Assembly (NCBI RefSeq): GCF_029784135.1
Contig: NC_073746.1
Span: forward strand, 112,404,035-112,468,034
Length of the DNA stretch: 64,000 nucleotides
DNA from: Toxorhynchites rutilus septentrionalis
Taxonomy: Eukaryota; Arthropoda; Insecta; Diptera; Culicidae
Direction: 5' to 3'
Shown piece by piece: positions 55,760-64,000 of this stretch. The position numbers and the translations under genes were made by a program. The notes beneath the pieces are model-generated. The model saw only the letters and a program-made list of their open reading frames with translations. It made no database searches and was not told the DNA's origin. Every line of letters begins with the position of its first letter. The stretch's first letter is position 1.

Positions 55760-56940
55760 TCTGTGCAATATCTCCGAATTCGTCGAAAAAATATTTTTAG
55801 AGACCCGTTTCGACATTACAATTTCATTCTGAAGACCAATTGGTATTTATATGATACACTCAAGAAAAGCTCATTGAACTGCAAATTCGAAGCAGGAAAA
55901 CTAACGATAAATTATCCGCAAACAGAATTGATATGTCACGTACAACGTACCTTCCTAGTTTTGGCTGAAATGTGTATGCGAACTTAAAGATTTTTCATGA
56001 AATATTTCCATCAAATATACCATCTAGTATTTCATACTGAGTTGTTAGAAAAAAGCTCATCAATTTTTATGTTCGAGGCATAGAAATTTACGTTAGATCA
56101 TCCCCAATCAGAATTGGTATGTCACATGCAACGTACCTCGCTAGTTTTTGGTGAAATTTTTATTTGAACTTAAAGAATTTCTATGAAATTTTTCCACCAA
56201 ATATATCATCTAGTTTTTCATATCGAGTTGTTAGAAAAAAGCTTCTCGATTTATATGTTCAAAGCATAGAAATTTACGATAGATCCTCCCCAATCAGAAT
56301 TGGTATGTCACATGCAACGTACCTCGCTAGTTTATGGTGAAATTTTTTATTGAACTTATAGAATTTCTATGAAATTTTTCCACCAAATATATCATCTAGT
56401 ATTTCATATCGAGTTGTTAGAAAAAAGCTTCTCGATTTATTTGTTCAAAGCATAGAAATTTATGTTAGATCCTCTACAATCAGAATTGATTAGTCACATG
56501 CAACGTACCTCGCTAGTTTATTGTGAAATTTTTATTTGAACTTATAGAATTTCATTGAAATTTTTCCACCAAATATATCATCTAGTTTTTCATATCGAGT
56601 TGTTAGAAAAAAGCTTCTCGATTTATATGTTCAAAGCATAGAAATTTACGTTAGATCCTCCCCAATCAGAATTGGTATGTCACATGCAACGTACCTCGCT
56701 AGTTTATGGTGAAATTTTTATTTGAACTTATGGAATTTCAATGAAATTTTTTCATCAAATATACCATCTAGTTTTCCATACTAAGTTGTTAGAAAAAAGC
56801 TCATCGATTTTTATGTTCAAAGCATAGAAATTTACGTTAGATCCTCCCCAATCAGAATTGGTATGTCACATGCAACGTACCTCGTTAGTTTGTGGTGAAA
56901 TTTGTATTTGAACTTATGGAGTTTCTATGAAATTTCTAAA
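55760..56940. repeat. 186-bp satellite array, about six units
   Basis: The marker AACGTACCTCGCTAG (first unit CTTCCTAG) occurs at 55944, 56130, 56316, 56502, 56688 and 56874, each exactly 186 bp apart. The first unit is the most diverged; units 2-6 are very similar (CCACCAAATATATCATCTAG, AGTTGTTAGAAAAAAGCT, TTAGATCCTCCCCAATCAG). No coding content. The nucleosome-scale period and regular length suggest unequal exchange. Confidence 0.93.
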
Positions 56941-56944
56941 ATCA

Positions 56945-57680
56945 CAAAACCAAATGTATTTGGTCGCTGTATTACATGGATAGAAAACATAATAAACTCT
57001 TTCGCATGAATGTAATTTTTAATTCCAAGGGTACTGGCAGATTATTTTCCAGCAACGATAACATCTTTTGCTAACTCGATAACCACCTGTTCATTGCACT
57101 TGATTGAAAAATCACAAAATCAAATGTATTTGGTCGCAGTGTTATATGGATAGCAAACATTAAAATAAACTCTTTCGCTTGAATGTTTTTTCAATTCCCA
57201 GGGGAACTGGCCGGTGCTCCGATGTCTCAAGCGGAACCGTTTGTGGCATCACTCTCCTCCTGATGGATTCCCTTCTGGCCTCAGGTGCACAAACAGGCTC
57301 TTGGTGACACCGTTCCTCAGCGCTTTCATGACAAACGAAGTTAGCTTCACCACAACAGCGACAACATGCTCCAATCGCTGTTCAATTATAACTGAGTGGA
57401 TTTCCGAGCGGCGCTCGCTTATATACCGATTGGTGATTTCAATAGCCTGTTTTGAAAGCAATTTTAAGGCTATTGAAATGAGTTTTTGTATGAAAAAGTA
57501 ACAAGTATATAACGCGTAGACATTTTATCTTTCGAATGAAGTGTTTATCATACCATTTAGTTCGGTTGTTTAGGATCTATTAACGCTCAATGTCTCGGTC
57601 TCCGGCGTAACGCTTTCGTTTTCGGAACTTTGATTTTACACCCTGGTATAGAAATGAAAGACGTAGTTCTACGTCAAAAC
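56945..57680 (-). mobile_element. Family E element, truncated at its hairpin end
   Basis: The right end GACGTAGTTCTACGTCAAAAC (57660-57680), with TTTACACCCTGGTATAGAAATG before it, matches E1 and E2. The left part starts within the AATCACAAAACCAAATGTATTTGGTC block of E2 and abuts the satellite array. It carries the TATA/initiator promoter (57378-57430, minus) and a conserved short ORF. Confidence 0.6.
57262..57342 (-). other. Conserved 26-codon ORF of family E
   Basis: Approximate position. Minus strand: MKALRNGVTKSLFVHLRPEG followed by NPSGGE and stop. E2 has the same peptide with two changes (MKARMNGVTK…) at 61684-61764. It lies 60-80 nt downstream of the initiator in both. I do not recognise it. 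It may be the decayed start of a captured gene. Confidence 0.45.
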
Positions 57681-57941
57681 GGCATTCGCTGTGTTGAGTT
57701 TGTATACAAATTCATAAATTCCTTATTTTTGCACAATACCTATGGGCTTGAAAGATGGCTTGAAAACGCTTGTTGAGATACTCCTAAAACGTCAGCGAGC
57801 ACCCCTCCGAGATTCGTATGAACCTTGTGATCAGTGTTACCACATTTTCATCTGTACTAGAAGTAAAAATCATTCCCATCTGGTTTTTTTCTTCAAAAAA
57901 TCGGTACCATCGAAAATATTCATAGATAAAATGACCGCTTA

Positions 57942-58081
57942 CACCCAGGTTTTTTACGCGTTTTTTTACGAGTTTTTTTACGGATTTTCCAATTAACGTT
58001 GTTTTTTAAGCGGATTTTCCATTTAACGCGGTATTTTTTCGCGGTTTTTTTACGTATCCCCCGCGTAAAAAAACCTTGGTG
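57942..58081. mobile_element. 140-bp MITE, TA-flanked
   Basis: Ends CACCCAGGTTTTTTACGCG and (reverse complement) CACCAAGGTTTTTTTACGCG, flanked by TA (57940-57941, 58082-58083). The interior is made of TTTTTTTACG/GCGGATTTTCC motifs. Non-coding. Confidence 0.75.
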
Positions 58082-58602
58082 TACTTGCCAAACAAACCAT
58101 CTCCCTGTAACAGTGCTCTTCTTCCCATTTTGAGACTTGTTGATAGTTGTATGTACTATTCATATAATGTTCGTTCTGAATTAAAAAAAAGACGGGTGGG
58201 TAATGTCGGGGACATAACCGGAGTGAAGTAGGACTATACAAAGGGGACAGCTTTTGTTAAAGATATATTTTAGATATGTTGTTTTATTTTCTTCTCCTAC
58301 GTGAACCTGAAAAATGGATTAGTTTACTGTTTACTCTTTATGAATATGTTGATGGTTTTGAAAAGAACCTTTGGTGTTGTGTTTTTGTTATTACTCGATA
58401 TTCCCATCTTGTTCGGTTAAACCTTCCTGTTTTGCTATTGCGTTTGCCACTCGCCACAGCTTTCACAGTTGGAAAATTTCTTCCCATCCAGCTTGTGACA
58501 TGTTGTTCAGTAAATTACATTTAATGCGACGTGCTGGAGAAACACTTTGCCACTCACTGAAACTAATTGTTGCCTTGATGAGCGCCGAACCGAAGCTGCT
58601 CT

Positions 58603-58842
58603 GTTCTTGATGCGGGTTTTCTGATTGTCGTAAGCAGCTTTGCAAGCCAACTCGAGCACTCCGACGGCCGAAACTCTATAATCGCTGTTAGGTATACTGG
58701 TGCTCCGGTACCAATCCGTTCGGTCTAGTTACCCTTGCGGAGCAATCAGTGAATGCGACCAACAGGGATCTGGAGACCTGCACGGTTCGAGTGAGACTTT
58801 GCCTTTCCCTTAACTTGTCCTCCTTTGTTACGTCCACGATGC
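58603..58842 (-). pseudogene. Histone H2A pseudogene 1, copy C
   Basis: Minus strand: [20 protein letters not shown] then LQIPVGRIH, stop, LLRKGN, stop, TERIGTGAPVYLTAI; then out of frame LELACKAAYDNQKTRI. Stops and the shift coincide with copy B, so they predate the duplication of the element. A TATAAAA box lies at about 58898-58904 (minus). H2A identity is clear over about 75 residues. Confidence 0.88.
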
Positions 58843-59020
58843 CGATTTACGGGTTTACGGTTTGAAAGAAAATAAGATATTTTTTGGGGTCCGCGTGTTT
58901 TATACTCTAGCGGTACACACTCACAGGATAGAGACAAATCAGCAGACTCAGCAAGAGGAGCGAGTCCAACGAGACGAACGAATGAGCGTTAAAAGGGAGC
59001 GATGGCAAAAAAATACATTC

Positions 59021-59081
59021 TATTAGAGGCGAATGAACTGCAAAGTTTAAAGCCTCTTAAAAACAAAGAAAGAAAGAAAGA
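59021..59081 (+). mobile_element. 61-bp LINE 3'-tail insertion
   Basis: TATTAGAGGC...GCCTCTTAAAAACAAAG(AAAG)n, identical in its core to the LINE 3' end at 33296-33340. Flanked by AAATACATTC (59011-59020, 59082-59091). It sits at the same position of the H2A element as the full LINE in copy B. Confidence 0.82.
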
Positions 59082-59974
59082 AAATACATTCATTACGATT
59101 TGTTCGCTCGTTGGATTCACATGCAGGCTAAAAAGGGTCCTTTTCAGGATCACAAAATTATCTTCAATCTAAAGAGTTTATTGTTTTGTTATCACTCGAT
59201 ATCCCCATCTTGTTCGGCTAAACCTTTCTGTTTAGCGATTGCATTTGCCACTCGCCACAGCTTTCACAGTTGGAAAATTTCTTCCCATCCAGCTTGTGAC
59301 ATATTTTACAGTAAATTACATTCAATGGCACGTCGCATTACCACCACTCAGTATCGGATTGGAGGTAATTTTAACCTGTAATTGAACATTTGCGATGACA
59401 GTGGTACAGTGTCGACTTTCAATGTGGGGTCATAATTTGGACCCCGAACTCTATGTTTACAAAAATGTCCAACTAAATATGTCGCAATACAGCTCCCTCC
59501 AATTAGCTAAATGTCGAGATAAGTGTAAATTAATGTACTTTCAATCTGGAAACAATTTAGGAATTGGTGAAAATCTATAAGCTCAGAACAACTGCCAAAT
59601 TCACATACTCATCATATCCTGGCAAACAAATTATGAAAAAACTCAATTTGTGTTTTATTATTATTTTGGATATTGTTTTAAAAAGCATTGAACTGTATTT
59701 CCTAAACTCTTTTTTGGAAGGTTTAATGGCCCTGAAAAGCGCCTTGTTTTATGGAATGATTCCAATTTAGAAAACTTAGTACTCGTGGTTTTGAAAAAAA
59801 CCATTTCGAACGCCCTCGATGCCGCCTTGTTCTGGATTTGCCACCAAAACAGTTTGTATAAAGAACAAACTTTTTTCTTTTGCTACCTGATGCCGTTTTG
59901 CGATTGCGTTTGCCACTCGCTGCAACTGCCTGTTGTTGTCTTGATGTCCACCGAACCGAATGTGTTCTGTTCCG

Positions 59975-60182
59975 AATGCGGGTTTTCTTCTCGTCGCGAG
60001 CAGCTTTGCCAGCTAACTCGATCACTTCGGCGGCCGAAACTATATAACGCCGGCTAGGTAGACTGGTGCACTGGTACTAACGCGCTCGGCCTAGCTACCC
60101 TTGCGGGGAACTCCAGATCAACACGGTTCGAGCGGGATTTTGCCTTTCCCTTCACTTTTCCCCCTTTACCATGTCCAGACAT
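59975..60182 (-). pseudogene. Histone H2A pseudogene 2, copy C
   Basis: ATG at 60180-60182 (minus) gives MSGHGKGGKVKGKAKSRSNR then VDLEFP, nearly perfect H2A for the first 26 residues. After a shift comes SAAEVIELAGKAARDEKKTR. Downstream sequence is not H2A. Promoter-like TTAAAAATCCCC (about 60270-60282, minus) precedes it. This is the best-preserved H2A N-tail in the window, but a frameshift in the middle makes it non-functional. Confidence 0.87.
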
Positions 60183-60705
60183 GGCTGCTTGGGTTGGTTT
60201 GTTGATGTGTTGTGATGCGAACCGATGTGGTGTACGGTTTGAACGAGAATGATCGTTACGGCAGCGGAGCGGGGATTTTTAAGCTGACTGGCTGGCTCGA
60301 GAATTACGCATGTGTAAGACTGCGACCAATGTTTCGTTCATTTTTTTCTTTTTCCTTTCCAAGCGTGCTTCATTCTATTTCGCTGCTGCTCTGGTTGCCC
60401 GTTTTGGTCGGTACGATTTGAGGAGCACAAAATGGACCAATCAAAAATGGGCACATAGTGCATTTTGACAATGCTTGATATTTCAAAATTATTCAATTAT
60501 TTATCTCAAGAAAAATGAAATGTTATTCGTTATGATAGATGCGTAGATATATTTTCTATCAATTGATGCAAAAACCTTCGCGATCTATTGAGAAATGCTC
60601 GAGTTATAAGCGTTCCAAATCTTGCATTTTTTCCTACTTGTTCAGTGCCTAGATTTCCATTTCACCCCCTATATCTTCCGGTTAGACGTAGTCCTACGTC
60701 AAAAA

Positions 60706-61333
60706 TATTTTTTTACAAAGATGAATTACAATTTTTGAAATATGTTTTTTTCAGTTAATTTTTTTAAATTTGTTTTCTGTATTTTTTATGAAAGATTCAA
60801 TTATTTCCTATATTTCATTCTCTAACTAAGATTTTGTAGGTCTTTAAGTTTTTAACATATTGAGGACCGCACGTTTTGGGGCAAACTTGTACGCTTCGTT
60901 CGTTCGGATGCTACGAATGAGATCCTTTTCTTCGGTGTGAATGAGACGAAGGCGAACTATTGGTAGGCCTTGTGAGATTCTTGGCAGACCATGGATTCAA
61001 CCATCAAGTGTAGAAAACACGCTTTATTTCGTATTCCATCCGTAACAGACGGAACGCGAAACACGAGAAATCTCGTGAGCGGTCCGCAAAGTGTTAAGAT
61101 AATTTTTTTCGATAAAAGATAAAAAAACGCTTAGCAAGAAAAATCTAACATAAAAACTACAGAATTTTGGTCAGACAATAAATATATATGATATATTTTG
61201 CAAATTAAAATTCGTTTTTCTCGAAAACACTTTTATTTAATTCTGAGCGAGAATTATATTAATAGTCCATACAACCAACAAGTCCCCATACATTGAAAGA
61301 AAGGCACTGTTACTTTTGGCAGTTTTTTGGTGA
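60706..61333. other. Spacer, nothing recognised
   Basis: AT-rich. 60880-61090 is of mixed composition (CGTTCGTTCGGATGC..., CGGAACGCGAAACACGAG) but has no ORF. Confidence 0.35.
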
Positions 61334-61586
61334 TTTTTTGACGTAGGACTACGTCTTTCATTTCTATACCGGGGTGTAAAATCAAAGTTTCGAAAACGAA
61401 AGCGTTACGCCGGAGACCGAGATTTTGAGTGTTAATAGCTCCTAAACAACTGAACGAAATGGTATGATAAACACTTCATTCGAAAGATAAAATGTCTACG
61501 CGTTCTATACTTGTTACTTTCTGATCCAAAAACTTGTTTCAATAGTCTTAAATTTGCTTTCAAAACAGGCTATTGAAATCACCAAT

Positions 61587-61625
61587 CGGTATATAAGCGA
61601 GCGCCGCTCGGAAATCCACTCAGTT
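61587..61625 (+). promoter_or_regulatory. TATA plus initiator core promoter in E2
   Basis: CGGTATATAAGCG (TATA at 61589-61595), then CCACTCAGTTC with the initiator A about 33 nt downstream. Both boxes and their spacing are conserved in E1 and in 57378-57430, although the sequence between them varies. Confidence 0.65.
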
Positions 61626-61683
61626 CTAATTGAACAGCGATTGGAGCATGTTGTCGCTGTTGTGGTGAAGCTCATCATTTATC

Positions 61684-61764
61684 ATGAAAGCGCGGATGAA
61701 CGGTGTCACCAAGAGCCTGTTTGTGCACCTTAGGCCAGAAGGGAATCCATCAGGAGGAGAGTGA
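61684..61764 (+). other. Conserved 26-codon ORF of family E
   Basis: ATG 61684 gives MKARMNGVTKSLFVHLRPEG then NPSGGE and TGA. See 57262-57342. Not recognised. Confidence 0.45.
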
Positions 61765-62421
61765 TGCCACAAACGGTTCCCCGGGAAGATCTCGAAGCAG
61801 CCGCTACACACACACATACACGCGCGGAATTCTTTCCGTTTGGATGCCATTCAGCATCGAGAAAGATCCGGAAAATAATCTGCTAGTTCCTCTGGGAATT
61901 TAAAATTACATTCATGTGAAAGAGTTTAATTGAATGTTTTCTATCCATGTAACACTGTGACCAAATATTTTTCAATCAAGTGCTATTAACAGATTGTTAT
62001 CGAGTTAGCATTAACCAAGTATCGAGGAAAATGTGGAAATATCTAATCGTTATTGAAAATAATCTGCCAGTTCCTCTGGGAATTTAAAAATACATTCATG
62101 TGAAAGAGTTTATTTTAATGTTTTCTATCCATGCAACACTGTGACCAAATACATTAGGTTTTGTGATTTTTCAATCAATCGCAATCAACAGGATAGCTTC
62201 TGAAGATTATTCTTCCCCATCAGTAGGATATTTCCGTATCCAATATTGGATCCATAAAACCTTGTGCCTCCAACGTAACGCTCTCGTTTTCGAAGTTCTC
62301 CAAATATTCATTCATTCAGAATGAATTCAGATTCAACTTCAAACAAATGATCTCTAAATCAACGATAGTCCTACGTCACCCTTGCGGTTATACCATAGAT
62401 ATAACCCACTTCCTGTTTTTT

Positions 62422-63609
62422 CAGCGCAATTTTTCAAAAAAATTTGTATTTTTTATGACGATTTAGCATGAAATTACTTCATTGAAAATGTGTAAGTTAT
62501 ATCGAGGTGAGATGTACGTAATATCGAGTGACGTTATATCGAGGGTACGTTATATCTAAGTTCCCTTGTATCTAAATTTACTTACTACAAATACTACATT
62601 TAATGTAAATGTACCTTAACATTTGCAAGCCTGAAATCACTAAAAGTTTGATGATGATTATACATTATACATAATTTAGATTGCCATAAAATTTTCGAGT
62701 TGCCGCCGATTCCGAAGCCTAAAAGCACCATACATGAAGCACAAATCTGTTCTTCATATCAAGCTCAAAAGATACCTTTGTTTTGTTTTGTTTTCATTCA
62801 TACTAAGAGATGTGGTTCTAGTGACTTCAAGTGATAACACTGAGCGAAAACAAGAAGAAATATCACACGAGGAAAAATCTGTACCAATATGTACTTTATG
62901 AAGAAAATCTGTAATCTGTATCGTACAGAATCTGTACCAAAAATGACGAAAAAATCTGTACCTTTCTAGATAAATCTGTACGTGTGGCAACACTGCTTGT
63001 GACCACAACTTAGCGTCTTCAAAGTTTGCTGGCCTTCCTTCGAGCTTTTTGTCGCTGGTGTCGAAATTGCCTCTTTTTCAACGCCAGAATCCGTACGTAC
63101 AATTGCTCGTTTTTTTCAAATTATATCACAAAGAAAAACGTATTTTTTTAAGGGAATTGTAATAGTAAAAAAATGTGTGAGATAATGAAACACACTAAAG
63201 ACGGATTTCGCGGCAACTCGACCAGATGTTGGCATGACCCTCCCAGAAGATAATGAAACTTTCTGTGCGTGAAGACCTTACCTAAGCTAGCAACATGGCA
63301 TACTTAGTTTTCCGAAAATATATCTAGACTAACATATGGAAAAGGCCAAATATTTTTGAACATTTTTTTTATAAAATTTTTTACTCGAAAATGGTAAGTC
63401 CTAAAAAAAAGTGATATATGGAAGAGTTTTAGGAAAATAATTGAATTTTCAGAAAAAAGACTGAAAAAATATGTTGTGAAATACTACACTGAAACAAAAT
63501 GATTTAAAAAACTCAAAGTCGATTTTCTCAAAATGGTCATCTCAGGTTTTGATGAAATTGTTACATAAATGGTAGGTGAATATGTGCCCTATAACTCTTC
63601 CGTACGTCA
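62422..63609. other. AT-rich stretch without recognised genes
   Basis: Contains a local direct repeat of TATATCGAGTGACGT/TTATATCGAGG (62497-62545) and of AATCTGTACC (62874-62990). No ORF with family motifs. Confidence 0.35.
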
Positions 63610-64000
63610 GGGGGTCTCCGTAGCCACATTGGTTGCGCGTTCGCTTAGTAAGCGATCGATCGTGAGTTCAAAACTCAGGACCCTCATTGACCATCTTTGT
63701 GTTGTTACAGAATAGCTACGTCCACGCAACAATCATCAGCGATGGAGATCGATCCACGGTCGAAATTAGATCGATTCATCCATACAACTGCTCTGCTCTG
63801 CAAGACACATCGGGCTGCTGTTCTATAAATAGCTCAACAATGATCAATCAACTTTCTCCGCTGTCCGGTGGTCTTACTGGATACAATACAGAATACTCTT
63901 ACGCCTAAATGGCTACTGTGTAAATGTACCATCATATGCAATGATATAGAAGGAATACTGGCGAATGGTAACTGTGTAATATAATGTGCTGTAATTATAG
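63610..64000 (+). mobile_element. Feilai-like tRNA-derived SINE (cut by window edge)
   Basis: Starts GGGGTCTCCGTAGCCACATT, then GGTTGCGCGTTCGCTTAGTAAG, a tRNA-like head with A box (TAGCCACATTGG, 63620-63631) and B-box-like GAGTTCAAAACTC. The body runs to the window end with ATGGCTACTGTGTAA and ATGGTAACTGTGTAA repeats. It matches my memory of the Aedes aegypti Feilai SINE. The tail and target duplication are beyond the window. Confidence 0.75.

Larger units (their letters stand above)
58183..60705 (-). mobile_element. H2A-bearing element, copy C (most complete)
   Basis: Left border AAAAAAGACGGGTGGGTAATG with stem-loop GGTAATGTC-GGG-GACATAACC (58199-58219). Right border GACGTAGTCCTACGTCAAAAA (60685-60705). 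It contains two H2A units on the minus strand and a duplicated flanking block (58385-58540 is similar to 59190-59340), so the element looks like a tandem dimer of a captured histone gene region. A 61-bp LINE tail is inserted between the units. No transposase. Confidence 0.85.
61334..62421 (+). mobile_element. Family E element, copy E2 (both ends present)
   Basis: Left end TTTTTTGACGTAGGACTACG (61334-). Right end GATAGTCCTACGTCACCCTTGC, stem-loop GGTTATACC-ATA-GATATAACC (62386-62406) and CACTTCCTGTTTTTT. The interior has the promoter (61587-61625), the 26-codon ORF (61684-61764) and two copies of CAGTTCCTCTGGGAATTTAAAA-type sequence (about 61884, 62068). No transposase. This copy defines the family's structure. 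Confidence 0.7.

Noticed and set aside
1..64000. CRISPR arrays, bacterial operons or phage
   Set aside because: All content is eukaryotic transposon type; tandem arrays have no spacer structure.

Overview
The window looks like transposon-dense intergenic DNA of a culicine mosquito, most likely Aedes. The evidence is a Feilai-like tRNA-derived SINE at the right edge, a second tRNA-derived SINE, gypsy, copia, I-superfamily and CR1-like retroelements, Helitron, mariner, Tc1, pogo and hAT remnants, and AT-rich MITEs nested inside one another. I recognise no host protein-coding gene. Every long ORF belongs to a mobile element, and several AT-rich stretches hold nothing I can name.

Layout. 1-692: 5' end of a decayed copia element (minus). 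857-4552: broken CR1/L2-like LINE. 6506-8300: element D1, holding a MITE that holds a SINE. 8293-9440: foldback repeat. 10151-11050: pogo-like deletion derivative. 11937-12591: Helitron remnant. 13239-14505: a histone-H2A-bearing element (copy A). 15104-24690: element D3, split by a complete young gypsy element (16806-24377; LTRs 600/600 bp, TSD GGAG) and by a hAT-type MITE. 24994-25649: Tc1-like deletion derivative. 26039-34838: H2A element copy B, split by a full-length I-superfamily LINE (26900-33351) with intact ORFs. 35480-36065: MITE. 38370-39655: D2. 39655-41002: E1 with a 110-bp tandem array. 42234-44496: hAT element. 48076-48383: hAT MITE. 49553-51191: mariner turned into a giant inverted repeat. 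51194-52523: Helitron-like repeat with 145-bp tandem units. 55760-56940: 186-bp satellite. 58183-60705: H2A element copy C, the most complete. 61334-62421: E2. 63610-64000: SINE cut by the window edge.

Two things stand out. First, three otherwise different repeat families (H2A-bearing, D, E) share one asymmetric terminal design. One end has the 16-nt near-palindrome GACGTAG(nn)CTACGTC. The other has a stem-loop of the type GGTTRTRTC-loop-GAYAYAACC followed by TGACGTAGGA. The stem sequence differs between families while pairing is largely kept. One family carries duplicated histone H2A genes with TATA-type promoters, and another carries a TATA/initiator promoter with a 26-codon ORF. Second, the gypsy element has the 412/mdg1-type layout with no env. 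Ahead of gag it encodes a 78-residue protein whose ATG gives an N-myristoylation motif, one membrane segment and a basic/cysteine tail, an architecture like small fusion-associated transmembrane proteins.

The nesting can be ordered because several insertions have an empty site in another copy of the same repeat within this window. The gypsy, LINE and SINE insertions are the youngest layers; the H2A, D and E elements are older hosts.
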